A DNA stretch of 64,000 nucleotides from Marivivens donghaensis (GCF_023541015.1 NZ_JALNPR010000005.1:234355-298354), one strand, 5' to 3'. Shown: positions 42,758-52,175, counted from the stretch's first letter. Numbers and translations are program-made. The notes: generated by a model from the sequence alone, not told the origin.

Positions 42758-45040
42758 ATGACTCGTTTCGCCGCCCCAATTGCCGAACAAATCTGGGATA
42801 TGAAGTACCGTTTCAAGGATGCCGACGGCAAACCTTTGGATGGCACTGTTGAAGATTCGTGGCGTCGAATTGCGCGTGCTTTGGCGGCTGTCGAAAAAGA
42901 CCCCAAAAAATGGGAAGATAAGTTCTACGGCGCTCTGGAAGATTTCAAATACCTGCCTGCTGGCCGCATCACCGCTGGTGCGGGCACCGCGCGCTCGGTT
43001 ACTCTGTTCAACTGCTTTGTTATGGGCACTGTGCCAGATTCGATGGGCGGCATTTTCGACATGCTCAAAGAAGCGGCGCTGACCATGCAGCAGGGTGGCG
43101 GCATCGGCTACGACTTCTCGACGATTCGTCCCAAAGGCGCGCTGGTCAAAGGTGTGGCGGCTGATGCGTCTGGTCCGCTGTCGTTCATGGATGTTTGGGA
43201 TGCGATGTGCCGCACCATCATGTCCGCGGGTTCGCGCCGTGGTGCGATGATGGCGACGATGCGCTGCGACCACCCTGATATCGAACAGTTCATCACTGCG
43301 AAATCCGACCCTGCACGTCTGCGCATGTTCAACATGTCGGTTCTCGTCACCGATCCGTTCATGGAAGCGGTTAAGGCGGATAAATCGTGGGAACTGATCT
43401 ACGACGGTAAGGTCTACAAGACCGTCAACGCGCGTGATCTGTGGAACACCATCATGCAGTCGACCTACGATTACGCTGAACCCGGCGTGATCTTTATCGA
43501 CCGCATCAATGAGATGAATAACCTATCCTACTGCGAAACCATCGCAGCGACGAACCCCTGTGGTGAACAGCCGCTGCCGCCGTATGGCGCATGTCTGCTC
43601 GGTTCGATCAACATGGCGCGTCTGGTTGAGAACGCGTTCGAAAAAGACGCTCGTTTGAATGTTGAGCAGCTCGACGACCTTGTGGCGACCGCTGTGCGCA
43701 TGATGGACAACGTTGTGGATGCGTCGCGCTTCCCACTTGAGGCGCAGGCCCAAGAAGCGGCGGCAAAGCGTCGTATCGGTCTGGGCGTAACGGGTCTGGC
43801 TGACGCGCTGCTGATGGTCGGTCTGGAATACGGCACCGAAGAAGCCGCCGCGCAAACCGAAGCATGGATGAAACAGATCGCTCGTGCGTCCTACCTCGCA
43901 TCTGTTGAACTGGCCAAAGAGAAGGGCGCGTTCCCGCTCTTTGACAAAGACAAATACCTCGCGTCTGGTTCGCTCAAGATCATGGATCAGGACGTGAAAG
44001 ACGCCATCGCAGAGCATGGTATCCGCAACGCGCTGCTGACCTCGATCGCGCCGACAGGCACCATCTCGCTCTATGCTGGTAACGTATCGTCGGGCATCGA
44101 ACCTGTGTTTGCTTACGCTTACACTCGCAAGGTTCTGCAAAAAGACGGTTCGCGCACCGAAGAAGAAGTCGTCGATTACGCGGTCAAACTCTACCGCGAT
44201 AAATTCGGCGCAGACGCAGAACTGCCGAGCTATTTTGTGAACGCTCAGACGCTCGCGCCTCTGGCTCACGTGCGGATGCAGGCGGCTGCGCAGAAATGGA
44301 TCGACTCGTCGATTTCGAAAACCATCAACTGCCCCGAAGACATCGACTTTGACTCGTTCAAAGAAGTCTACATGGAAGCTTACGAGACAGGCTGTAAGGG
44401 CTGCACCACCTACCGTCCAAACGACGTGACGGGTTCCGTTCTGTCGGTGTCTGAATCGTCGGACAAAACTCCGTCCGAGGCGCCAGAGACCACTTCGACC
44501 GATGCGGAAGTCATCTACATGTCCGAGCCGCTGGACCGTCCTGCTGCGCTGGAAGGTAACACCTACAAGGTCAAATGGCCGGATAGCGAGCATGCGATCT
44601 ATATCACCGTCAATGACGTTGTGATCGCAGGCCACCGCCGTCCGTTCGAGGTCTTCATTAACTCCAAAAACATGGAACACTTTGCATGGACCGTTGCACT
44701 GACCCGCATGGTGTCAGCTGTGTTCCGTCGCGGTGGTGATGTGTCCTTTGTGGTCGAAGAGCTGAAGGCTGTATTCGACCCACGTGGTGGCGCATGGATG
44801 AAGGGCAAATACGTTCCGTCGATCCTCGCGGCGATCGGTGGTGTGCTGGAACAGCACATGGTGGCGATTGGCTTTATCGAAGGCGAAGGCAAGCACCTCA
44901 AGGTCGATCCCCAAGCCGAAGTTATGGTCGTCGGCGAAGCCCCGCGCGGCAAACCCTGCCCATCCTGCGGTGAATACGGCATGAAGATGGAAAGCGGCTG
45001 CGCCTCGTGCACGTCGTGCGGATATTCCAAGTGCGGCTGA
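42758..45040 (+). CDS. nrdJ: adenosylcobalamin-dependent (class II) ribonucleotide reductase
   Basis: Reduces ribonucleotides to deoxyribonucleotides with adenosylcobalamin as radical source, so it works with or without oxygen. The start at 42758 gives 760 residues. The catalytic domain contains Cys86 (TLFNCFVMG), GGGIGYDFSTIRPKGA near 113, and NPCGEQ at 266-271 with the thiyl-radical Cys268 and Glu270. A TSCPD domain (about 615-720) and a C-terminal zinc-ribbon/redox tail with six cysteines (CPSCGEYG, CASCTSCGYSKCG) follow. No ATP-cone is present at the N-terminus. This is shorter than the roughly 1200-residue alphaproteobacterial NrdJ of other orders. Tandem NrdR-like boxes precede it and a strong terminator follows. 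Confidence 0.94.
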   Translation: MTRFAAPIAEQIWDMKYRFKDADGKPLDGTVEDSWRRIARALAAVEKDPKKWEDKFYGALEDFKYLPAGRITAGAGTARSVTLFNCFVMGTVPDSMGGIFDMLKEAALTMQQGGGIGYDFSTIRPKGALVKGVAADASGPLSFMDVWDAMCRTIMSAGSRRGAMMATMRCDHPDIEQFITAKSDPARLRMFNMSVLVTDPFMEAVKADKSWELIYDGKVYKTVNARDLWNTIMQSTYDYAEPGVIFIDRINEMNNLSYCETIAATNPCGEQPLPPYGACLLGSINMARLVENAFEKDARLNVEQLDDLVATAVRMMDNVVDASRFPLEAQAQEAAAKRRIGLGVTGLADALLMVGLEYGTEEAAAQTEAWMKQIARASYLASVELAKEKGAFPLFDKDKYLASGSLKIMDQDVKDAIAEHGIRNALLTSIAPTGTISLYAGNVSSGIEPVFAYAYTRKVLQKDGSRTEEEVVDYAVKLYRDKFGADAELPSYFVNAQTLAPLAHVRMQAAAQKWIDSSISKTINCPEDIDFDSFKEVYMEAYETGCKGCTTYRPNDVTGSVLSVSESSDKTPSEAPETTSTDAEVIYMSEPLDRPAALEGNTYKVKWPDSEHAIYITVNDVVIAGHRRPFEVFINSKNMEHFAWTVALTRMVSAVFRRGGDVSFVVEELKAVFDPRGGAWMKGKYVPSILAAIGGVLEQHMVAIGFIEGEGKHLKVDPQAEVMVVGEAPRGKPCPSCGEYGMKMESGCASCTSCGYSKCG

Positions 45041-45059
45041 TCTGCGCTATGTAGAAATA

Positions 45060-45094
45060 ACGAAAGGGCGGCTGTAAGAGCCGCCCTTTTTCGT
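45060..45094. terminator. bidirectional terminator between nrdJ and rsgA
   Basis: AAAGGGCGGCT (45063-45073), a 5-base loop and AGCCGCCCTTT (45079-45089) pair perfectly, with T-rich flanks on both strands. Confidence 0.85.
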
Positions 45095-45102
45095 TGTGCT
45101 GA

Positions 45103-46191
45103 CTACCGCCTGCGCCCCGACGGTTTGGTGACCTTTTTTCCGCGCGGGCCAGTTTGGACAGGCGTGTTGCTGCGGTTTTCATCTTGGAGCTTGTGCCAGC
45201 GGTCTAGGCGCGCCGCGTCGATTTCGCCGCGGGCGACGGCGGCTTGGACGGCGCAGCCTGGTTCGTGGGCGTGGGTGCAATTGCGGAAGCGGCAATTGTC
45301 GGCTTGCTCTACGATTTCGGCAAAGAGCACGTCGAGGCCGACAGACAGATCGCTGACGTGCAGGGTGCGCATGCCCGGAGTGTCGATCACCCAGCCGCCG
45401 CCCTCAATGGAATGGAGCGACCGCGAGGTCGTTGTATGGCGTCCCTTGGCATCGGATTCGCGGATGCCACCCGTGGCTTGGGCCTCATCAGGGGCTTTAT
45501 TAGCGAGGGTGTTCAAGAGCGTCGATTTGCCAACGCCAGATGATCCGATCAGGGCAACCGTTTGGCCCGCACCGCACCACGGCGCGAGGACTTTGGCTGC
45601 TTCAGGGGATTTGCCGTTGACGGTGACAACGGTCAGGTCGCGTTGGATGGCTGCGGCCTCGGTCTTGTATCGGTCGAGTTCGGTGGTTTGGTCGGCCTTT
45701 GTCAGAACGATGACGGGGGTTGTACCTGCTTCGTTCGAAAGGGCCAGATACCGCTCTAACCGCGCTGGGTTAAAGTCGTCGTTGCAGGAGGTGACGATAA
45801 ACAGCGTGTCCACGTTTGCGGCGATCAGCTGGTGATCGCGGCCCCCTTCGGTGCGGCGTTGAAGTAGGGAATGACGGTCAAGGCGACGCACCAAAAGCGA
45901 GGTATCAGGTTCGACCAAGACCCAATCGCCGACCGCGAAATCAGTCGTTCGGACATTGTGGCCCAGAACCAGACGTGTGGAATCCCGCCCTGTCGTAGCG
46001 GTCATTCGGCTGCGGTGGACGGTCGCGACGCGCATTGGCACGAGGCTAGCCTCGTCGTCGGACACTTGGTCGACATAAAACGAGGTCCACCCAAGGGCGG
46101 TCAAACGATCAGACTGAGGTTCAGATGCAATAGTCACGGGCACTGCATGGCTAGAATTGCCGAGTGTTGCAAGTGTTTGGTGCAGCCCCAT
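45103..46191 (-). CDS. rsgA: ribosome small subunit-dependent GTPase A
   Basis: Circularly permuted GTPase that helps late 30S subunit maturation. The 362-residue protein shows the OB domain (PMRVATVHRSRM near 52), G4 TKAD at 164-167 placed before G1 GSSGVGKST at 216-224, DTPGMRTL for G3 near 267, and a C-terminal zinc site CRFRNCTHAHEPGC near 298-311, then a basic Lys/Arg-rich tail. The start at 46191 has a weak Shine-Dalgarno and a GTG at 46143 is an alternative. It is 25 bases behind the aldehyde dehydrogenase gene on the same strand. Confidence 0.94.
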   Translation of the reverse strand: MGLHQTLATLGNSSHAVPVTIASEPQSDRLTALGWTSFYVDQVSDDEASLVPMRVATVHRSRMTATTGRDSTRLVLGHNVRTTDFAVGDWVLVEPDTSLLVRRLDRHSLLQRRTEGGRDHQLIAANVDTLFIVTSCNDDFNPARLERYLALSNEAGTTPVIVLTKADQTTELDRYKTEAAAIQRDLTVVTVNGKSPEAAKVLAPWCGAGQTVALIGSSGVGKSTLLNTLANKAPDEAQATGGIRESDAKGRHTTTSRSLHSIEGGGWVIDTPGMRTLHVSDLSVGLDVLFAEIVEQADNCRFRNCTHAHEPGCAVQAAVARGEIDAARLDRWHKLQDENRSNTPVQTGPRGKKVTKPSGRRR

Positions 46192-46216
46192 TGATCAAAG
46201 GGCTGCACCTGTGGGG

Positions 46217-48574
46217 TTATTCGCCGTAGGGCACCCAGATATTTTTGACTTGGGTCGCACGGGCGAGGAATTTGCGCCCTTGCCCTGCAGGTGATGCGAA
46301 ATCACGGGTGCCTGCGACTTCGGTCCACGTTTGTTTGAGGTTGCCGGTCGAGGCCTTTTCGACCATGGCGCAGCCGTCGGCCGTTCCGAAATACCACATC
46401 GCGGCGACTTCATCGTGTTGGGCAAGCGTTTTGGAGAGTTCCTCACGCGGGCCAGTGACGATGTTGACGACGCCAGCGGGTACGTCAGAGGTTTCGAGGA
46501 TCTGGTAGAAATCTGTCGCGACAAGTGGTTGCGTCTGCGATGGCACGGCGACCACGGCGTTGCCAGTTGCGATGGCGGGCAACACGGTTGAGATAAACCC
46601 GAGCAGTGGATGACGGTCGGGGCAAGCGATCCCGATGACCCCCAAGGGTTCATTCATTGCCAATGTGACCATGCGCGACTGTGTTGAGTGAACCGCGCCG
46701 TCGAATTTATCGGCCTGAGCCGCATACCAGAAACAACGGCGAATTGCGGCCTCGACCTCTGCCTGTGCGGTGCCTTTGTTGGCACCGAAGGACTGGAGGC
46801 GGTCCGCGAATTCACCCGCGCGGGCGGAGAGGTTTTCACCGATGTAATAGAGGACCTGCGCCCGATTGTGGCCTGTCGCCTTGCCCCAGCCAGAGGCTTT
46901 GGCGGCGGCCTCAACGGCGTTACGGATGTCCTTGCGGCTGCCAAGAGGGGCGAGGCCAACGGGGCTTTTCGGGCCAGATACGGTGTAGGAATAGCCGCTG
47001 TCCGGGCGTGCTTGTTTCCCACCGATGTAGAGCTTGGCTGTGCGGTCAATTTCGGCGGTCGTCGATAGGCCAACGGCTGCGTCCAATGCGGCGGGTGCGG
47101 GTTCCGCTTTGCCTGATTTGACCGACGCGGGTTTAAGGTAGGATAGCATCCCCTCGCGCCCCCCTTCGCGGCCAAACCCGCTTTCGCGGTAGCCGCCAAA
47201 GCCAGCTGCCGCGTCAAAGATGTTTGTCGCATTGATCCAGACAACGCCCGCTTTGACCTTCGACGTGATATCGAGGCAGAGATTGATGTTCTCCGACCAG
47301 ATCGACGCCGCGAGGCCGTAGCGCGTGTTGTTCGCCAATGCGATGGCATCATCGACCGTGCGGAAGGTGGTGAGCGTGACCACGGGGCCAAAGATTTCTT
47401 CCTCCCACAGGATCGACGCGGGTTCGACATCGGTCGCGAGGGTCGGGGGGTAGAAACAGCCCTGCGGTGCGGCGATCTGGTGTAGAACAGCACCTGCGTC
47501 TTGACCCATTTGGACTAAATCGCGAATGCGGTCTGCCTGAACGGGATGCACAATCGCGCCGACATCTGTGTTTTTGTCGAGCGGATCACCAACGCGCAGC
47601 TTTGCCATGCGGGTTTTCAAAAGGGCCGTAAAGCGCGGGGCAACGGCCTCTGCCACGAGGATGCGGGAGCCTGCACAGCAGACCTGACCTTGGTTAAACC
47701 AGATGGCATCGACGACGCCTTCGACGGCAGCATCGAGGTCGGCATCGGCAAAGACGATAAACGGGGATTTACCGCCAAGCTCGAGGGTCAGCGCCTTGCC
47801 CGATCCAGCGATCTGGTCACGTATGATGCGGCCAACTTCGGTCGATCCCGTAAAGGCAACCTTTTGGATGTCCTTATGGCCGACAATGGCAGCACCCGTC
47901 GCGCCATCACCTGTCACGATGTTCAGCACGCCTTTGGGCAGGCCGCATTCGGCGGCAATCTGGGCAAAGGCCAGCGCAGTTAGCGGCGTGTATTCGGCGG
48001 GTTTCAGAACGACGGTGTTCCCTGCGGCCAAGGCAGGCGCGATTTTCCATGCGAGCATCAGCAGTGGGAAGTTCCACGGGATTACCTGACCGCAAACGCC
48101 AACGGCATCCATGTTCGGGAATTCGTCTGCCAGAATTTCAGCCCAGCCCGCATGGTGGTAGAAATGACGAGCGACCAGCGGGATGTCGATATCGCGGCTT
48201 TCGCGGATCGGTTTGCCGTTGTCGATGGTTTCCAAGACGGAGAGGAACCGTGCGTGTTGCTGGATGTGACGTGCCAAGGCGTAGAGGTGTTTGGCGCGTT
48301 CATGGCCCGACAGTTTCGCCCACTTTGGTTGGGCCTTGTTCGCGGCGGCAACGGCCTTGTCCACGTCGGCACTGGTGCCTTGGGTCACGTGGGCAATGAC
48401 ATCACCCGTTGCGGGGTCGGTCACGGCAAAGGTTTCGCCTACGGGCGTAAACGCGCCATCAATGAAATGGCCAAAGCCAGCCTTATGAGCGTCGAGCCAT
48501 TTGCGAACGATGGATGCGTCCTCTGGAGCAGTGCCGTAGTCGAGGTCGGAAAGCAGCGGTGTAATATCGGTCAT
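46217..48574 (-). CDS. ALDH16-type aldehyde dehydrogenase with a degenerate second ALDH domain
   Basis: A 785-residue NAD-dependent aldehyde dehydrogenase. The first 500 residues are a full ALDH: WNFPLLMLAWKIAPALAAGNTVVLKP near 168, FTGSTEVG near 241, general base Glu265 in LELGGKS and nucleophile Cys299 in NQGQVCCAGSR. The C-terminal 285 residues repeat the coenzyme-binding part of the fold (NEPLGVIGIACPDRHPLLGFISTVLPAIATGN near 650) but lack the catalytic half. This two-part layout is that of the ALDH16 family described from marine alphaproteobacteria and animals. Gene order deoC-ALDH suggests it oxidises acetaldehyde released from 2-deoxyribose-5-phosphate. Confidence 0.9.
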   Translation of the reverse strand: MTDITPLLSDLDYGTAPEDASIVRKWLDAHKAGFGHFIDGAFTPVGETFAVTDPATGDVIAHVTQGTSADVDKAVAAANKAQPKWAKLSGHERAKHLYALARHIQQHARFLSVLETIDNGKPIRESRDIDIPLVARHFYHHAGWAEILADEFPNMDAVGVCGQVIPWNFPLLMLAWKIAPALAAGNTVVLKPAEYTPLTALAFAQIAAECGLPKGVLNIVTGDGATGAAIVGHKDIQKVAFTGSTEVGRIIRDQIAGSGKALTLELGGKSPFIVFADADLDAAVEGVVDAIWFNQGQVCCAGSRILVAEAVAPRFTALLKTRMAKLRVGDPLDKNTDVGAIVHPVQADRIRDLVQMGQDAGAVLHQIAAPQGCFYPPTLATDVEPASILWEEEIFGPVVTLTTFRTVDDAIALANNTRYGLAASIWSENINLCLDITSKVKAGVVWINATNIFDAAAGFGGYRESGFGREGGREGMLSYLKPASVKSGKAEPAPAALDAAVGLSTTAEIDRTAKLYIGGKQARPDSGYSYTVSGPKSPVGLAPLGSRKDIRNAVEAAAKASGWGKATGHNRAQVLYYIGENLSARAGEFADRLQSFGANKGTAQAEVEAAIRRCFWYAAQADKFDGAVHSTQSRMVTLAMNEPLGVIGIACPDRHPLLGFISTVLPAIATGNAVVAVPSQTQPLVATDFYQILETSDVPAGVVNIVTGPREELSKTLAQHDEVAAMWYFGTADGCAMVEKASTGNLKQTWTEVAGTRDFASPAGQGRKFLARATQVKNIWVPYGE

Positions 48575-48584
48575 CTGAACTCTC

Positions 48585-49613
48585 TTACGCGGTGGCGTGG
48601 CGGTTGGCGGCGGAATAGCGGCCTGTGACGAAGTGTTCGATCTGGCGTTCAATGTCGCCCAGCATGGAGGACGCGCCAAAGCGGAACAGATCAGGGTTTA
48701 GCCAGTCGCGGCCCATTTCCTCTTTCATTAGGATTTGCCATGCGATGGCTTCTTTGGCGGATTTGATGCCGCCCGCAGGTTTGAACCCGATTTTGAACCC
48801 AGTCTCGGCGCCGTAGTCGCGAAGCGCGCGCACCATAGTGAGTGAGACGGGCAGGGTGGCGTTCACGCCCTCTTTGCCAGTGGAGGTCTTAATGAAATCG
48901 GCACCCGCCTGCATCGCGACCATCGAGGCCGCATAGACATTGCGGAGCGTGCGCAGTTCACCCGTGGCAAGGATCGCCTTCATATGTGCAGGACCGCAGG
49001 CCTCACGCATCGCGGCGATTTCGTCATAGAGTTCCGACCAGTTTTCTTTGAGCGCGAGTTCGCGGGAAATCACGATGTCGATTTCCTCGGCGCCTTCTTC
49101 GACCGCATAACGGATTTCAGCTAGGCGGAGGTTTAGCGGCGTGAGACCCGCAGGAAAACCAGTGGCGACGGAGGCAACAGGGATACCCGTGCCAGCGAGC
49201 GCCTCAACCGCGTGACGCACCATCGTGGGGTAGACACAGACAGCGCCTGTCGTCAGGCGCATGCCTTCCATCCCTATGGCGGTCTTAAGCTGGGGGGACA
49301 ATGGCTGGGCGGCCTTTGCACACAACCTGCGCACACGTTCGCGCGTATCGTCACCAGCGAGGGTCGTCAGGTCGATCATGCGGATCGCATTCACGAGCCA
49401 TGCAGCTTGATGCGCTTTCTTGACCGACCGGCGCGTCGTGAGGGACGCTGCGCGGCGTTCTGTGGCGCTCAGGTTGACGGCGTGTCCGTCGAACATGGAC
49501 ACATCGAGAGGGCAGCCCGCGTTTCGGTTGAACGCATGGGCCGTTTCGGTCGTTGCGGGCACTTGATGCGCGGCCTGCATGGTGGTGGCGCCTTGGCGGG
49601 CGTCTACAGTCAT
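48585..49613 (-). CDS. deoC: deoxyribose-phosphate aldolase
   Basis: Splits 2-deoxyribose-5-phosphate into acetaldehyde and glyceraldehyde-3-phosphate during deoxynucleoside use. The start at 49613 follows GGAGCTTTCT and gives 342 residues, the long form common in marine alphaproteobacteria; the first 70 residues extend beyond the short enterobacterial protein. The aldolase core has MIDLTTLAGDDT near 79, FPAGLTPLNLRLAEIRYAVEEGAEEIDIVI near 155, and the Schiff-base lysine in FIKTSTGKEGVNAT near 242. It is ten bases upstream of the ALDH16 gene, making a two-step acetaldehyde-producing and -consuming pair. Confidence 0.94.
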   Translation of the reverse strand: MTVDARQGATTMQAAHQVPATTETAHAFNRNAGCPLDVSMFDGHAVNLSATERRAASLTTRRSVKKAHQAAWLVNAIRMIDLTTLAGDDTRERVRRLCAKAAQPLSPQLKTAIGMEGMRLTTGAVCVYPTMVRHAVEALAGTGIPVASVATGFPAGLTPLNLRLAEIRYAVEEGAEEIDIVISRELALKENWSELYDEIAAMREACGPAHMKAILATGELRTLRNVYAASMVAMQAGADFIKTSTGKEGVNATLPVSLTMVRALRDYGAETGFKIGFKPAGGIKSAKEAIAWQILMKEEMGRDWLNPDLFRFGASSMLGDIERQIEHFVTGRYSAANRHATA

Positions 49614-49884
49614 AGAAAGCTCCAAAACCTCTGGGCAATGTCAGGATGGTAGCCTGAATTGCGCGATGCATCCACAGGACAGACCAGACCACACGCGAAA
49701 TTAAAAGTATTTTTTGATCGAAGAGTAAAATGTCGTTGGCCTGCCCTTACGTCATTAGCAAGTCACTTTGGCGCGACGGGCTGTTCGCCAAAACACAGAC
49801 CCTGTTCCGCCACTGTGAATTGCCGAACCAAATGTTTCGGTTAAGTGTCCAGATCAGTCCTCACACAACTCAAGAGAGTGTATT

Positions 49885-50463
49885 ATGAAAAAGTTCCTCC
49901 TTACGTCTGCTGCGGTCTTTGGCCTTGCCACTGCTGTGGCTGCAGAGCCTGTAAATTACGTTCTGGACGCATCGCACAGCCAGATCGTTTTCTCCTATAA
50001 CCACCTCGGCTTCTCGACCACGACTGGCATGTTCTCTGGCTTTGACGGCGCGATCTCGTTCGACGCAGAAAACCCTGCGGCATCGTCTGTGACCGTAGAA
50101 GTCAAAGCTGACAGCCTGATCACTGGCTGGAACGAGCGCGACGCACACTTCCTGTCTGACGATTTCTTTGGCGCGGGCGCTGCTCCGCTGATCACCTTTG
50201 CCTCGACTGGCATCGAAGTGACTGGCGAAAACACCGGCCTCATCACTGGCGACCTGACCGTGAACGGTATCACCAAATCAGTCGTTCTGGACGCAACCAT
50301 GACCCAGATGGGCGACCATCCGATGGCGAACCTACCGTGGGTTGGTTTCAACGCGACCACTACTGTTCTGCGTTCTGACTTTGATATGGGAATGTTCGCG
50401 CCTTACGTCAGCGACGAAGTGGCAATCGAGATTTCGATCGAAGCCATGGTTCCGGCTGAATAA
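49885..50463 (+). CDS. YceI family periplasmic protein
   Basis: A 192-residue protein with a signal peptide (KKFLLTSAAVFGLATAVAAE, cleavage near residue 21). The mature part is a YceI-type lipocalin-like barrel (YVLDASHSQIVFSYNHLGFSTTTG near 25-48, SLITGWNERDAHFLSDDFFG near 78, GDLTVNGITKSVVLDA near 119), a fold that binds polyprenoids such as isoprenoid quinones in known members. It faces a cytochrome b561 fused to another YceI domain, suggesting a shared redox or quinone role. A strong bidirectional terminator separates them. Confidence 0.92.
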   Translation: MKKFLLTSAAVFGLATAVAAEPVNYVLDASHSQIVFSYNHLGFSTTTGMFSGFDGAISFDAENPAASSVTVEVKADSLITGWNERDAHFLSDDFFGAGAAPLITFASTGIEVTGENTGLITGDLTVNGITKSVVLDATMTQMGDHPMANLPWVGFNATTTVLRSDFDMGMFAPYVSDEVAIEISIEAMVPAE

Positions 50464-50485
50464 TCCGAACCAAAGTGAATGCGAA

Positions 50486-50518
50486 AGCCGCCGGAGCGAT
50501 CCGGCGGCTTTTTTGTTT
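50486..50518. terminator. bidirectional terminator between the two YceI-containing genes
   Basis: AGCCGCCGG (50486-50494), a 6-base loop and CCGGCGGCT (50501-50509) form a perfect stem followed by TTTTTGTTT. The A-rich left side is weaker for the other strand. Confidence 0.82.
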
Positions 50519-51695
50519 AGCGGGTTCGCGTCACGGTGAGGGCCACATCGACCATGACGCCAAAGCCAACCGTCGATTCATCCGTGTAGCCAGACCCCAT
50601 CCCGAAATCGCGGCGATCCAGCGATGCTGTGCCTGTCATTGATGCGGCATCACCGTCGCGGTCGAGCGTGAAGTCCAGAACCACAGGGACGGTTTGACCG
50701 ACCAGCGTTAGCGTCCCGCTCGCACGATGAGAGGCTCCTTCGATCTGTTCGATCTCAGCCGCAAAGACGGCAGTGGTATAGCTGGAGGTGTCAAAGAACT
50801 CCGCTCCTTTTGCTTGATCAGTGACCGTCCCGAGGGTGAGCGATGTGGTGTCAATAATGACCTCAACCTCACCGGACCCCGTGTCGTCATACAGGATCGA
50901 TGCCGTCCAAGCGCCGAACTGGCCTGTCACAGGCGCCCCCATTTGAGCGACCGTAAACGTCAAAGTCCCGCTCTCTACCTGCCAATTTGCATCTGACGCA
51001 GTTTCGACAGCAATCGTTGTCGAGCCGTGCTCATGAGCAGGTTGGGTCAAAATAGGCACTGCAATGATGGCGGCCCAGAGGATCGCTGCGGGAACCATCG
51101 GAGCCAAATGGCTGCCTGATGATGCCTGCGAACCTGCAACCTTGCCTTTTGTCATCCGGGCCAGAGTGTCATCTCGGTCGATAATCGCGTGTTTCAGCGC
51201 ACCTGCGATATGCGCGCCGACGGTAAGGTAGATGACAATCGCGGACAGCCCGTGAATGGACCCTGCAATATGGGCGACGGATTCGGACTTTGGAACGAAC
51301 GGGAGGTCTTGCCCAAACGGCCACCAAATTGGCGCAAAGCCCGTCTCGGCCGAGTGCATAACCCAACCAGACAAAGGCATCACGAAAATCGCACCATAGA
51401 GCGCCCAATGTACGACTTCGGCCACAAAGGTTTCGGCTTTGCGTTCGGGATGCAAGGGTACGGGCTTGGGCTGGGTGAGGGCCCAGATTACGCGCAGGAC
51501 TGCGAGGAGCAGAACCGCAATGCCGATGGTTTTATGAGTGGAATACAGGGTTTGCAGGAACCCCGCGGTCTCTGCGTTGCGTTCAATCGCATCCCCGATC
51601 AACCCCAGCCCAATGTCGGTAATGATTAAAAGGGCGATAGACCAATGAAAAAAACGGGCCAGCGCCCCGTAGCTACTAGACGTGTTGGAAACCAT
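50517..51695 (-). CDS. cytochrome b561-YceI fusion protein
   Basis: A 392-residue fusion. Residues about 1-190 are a four-helix b561/b-type cytochrome with haem-ligand candidates in RFFHWSIALL near 14, YSTHKTIGIAVLLLAVLRVIWAL near 51, and SIHGLSAIVIYLTVGAHIAGALKH near 145-168. A further membrane helix (APMVPAAILWAAIIAVPIL near 199) leads to a periplasmic YceI-like domain (about 230-392; GTLTLVGQTVPVVLDFTL near 325). It presumably passes electrons between the quinone pool and a periplasmic ligand held by the YceI barrel; the substrate is not known. It is convergent with a free YceI gene. Confidence 0.88.
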   Translation of the reverse strand: MVSNTSSSYGALARFFHWSIALLIITDIGLGLIGDAIERNAETAGFLQTLYSTHKTIGIAVLLLAVLRVIWALTQPKPVPLHPERKAETFVAEVVHWALYGAIFVMPLSGWVMHSAETGFAPIWWPFGQDLPFVPKSESVAHIAGSIHGLSAIVIYLTVGAHIAGALKHAIIDRDDTLARMTKGKVAGSQASSGSHLAPMVPAAILWAAIIAVPILTQPAHEHGSTTIAVETASDANWQVESGTLTFTVAQMGAPVTGQFGAWTASILYDDTGSGEVEVIIDTTSLTLGTVTDQAKGAEFFDTSSYTTAVFAAEIEQIEGASHRASGTLTLVGQTVPVVLDFTLDRDGDAASMTGTASLDRRDFGMGSGYTDESTVGFGVMVDVALTVTRTR

Positions 51696-51886
51696 GATGT
51701 GAACGATCTGTTGGAATAAGATGCGCGCAGGTTATCGTATTCGCCCGATTAAATCTTCGCACCGCTTTCCACAGGGTCTGTGCAAAATGATCGAAAGTGG
51801 GGCAGCTGCCGTGCTGCTAGGATCAAGTCATAGAATCCTGATCACAAGAAAAGGTGTATTTGACGCATGTGTCGCGCCAAAGTGCG

Positions 51887-51915
51887 GCTGAAAAACGGCT
51901 GCGGACTCGCAGTGC
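51887..51915 (-). terminator. possible terminator downstream of tRNA-Gln
   Basis: Read on the minus strand, CTGCG and CGCAG (51912-51899) form a small stem around AGTC, followed shortly by TTTTT (51895-51891). It lies about 40 bases behind the tRNA 3' end. The stem is short, so this is tentative. Confidence 0.4.
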
Positions 51916-51951
51916 CAATTTCTTATAGGTGTCAGTGACTTAGGAGGAAAC

Positions 51952-52026
51952 TGGCTGGGGTGGTAGGATTCGAACCTACGGTGCGCGGTACCAAAAACCG
52001 GTGCCTTACCACTTGGCTACACCCCA
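51952..52026 (-). tRNA. tRNA-Gln (anticodon UUG)
   Basis: The minus strand folds into a standard cloverleaf. The acceptor arms TGGGGTG and CACCCCA are fully complementary, followed by discriminator G and an encoded CCA. The D arm contains AGCCAAGTGGTAAGGC, the anticodon arm CCGGTTTTTGGTACC gives loop TTTTGGT with anticodon TTG, and the T arm has GGTTCGAATCC. The 72-base body plus CCA is the usual tRNA-Gln length. It is transcribed away from the capsule genes. Confidence 0.95.
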
Positions 52027-52175
52027 GCAGCGAGGGGGGTATTACAAGCTGCTGCGGGGCGGTTCAAGGGGGGAGCGGCAAAAAACTGTTACTCTTTATG
52101 CATTCTTTTTAGGCCGTTGGAAAACAGGGGTGTTCGTGCGTGTTTTCGAGCCTTTGGTGACACGCTCAATACGAA

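Noticed and set aside
49614..49884. Hidden gene in the 271-base deoC/yceI gap
   Set aside because: A/T-rich promoter-like stretches only, as expected between divergent genes; no frame with support.
51696..51951. Small RNA or short gene between the cytochrome-YceI gene and tRNA-Gln
   Set aside because: Apart from the weak tRNA terminator I found no promoter-terminator pair and no supported frame.
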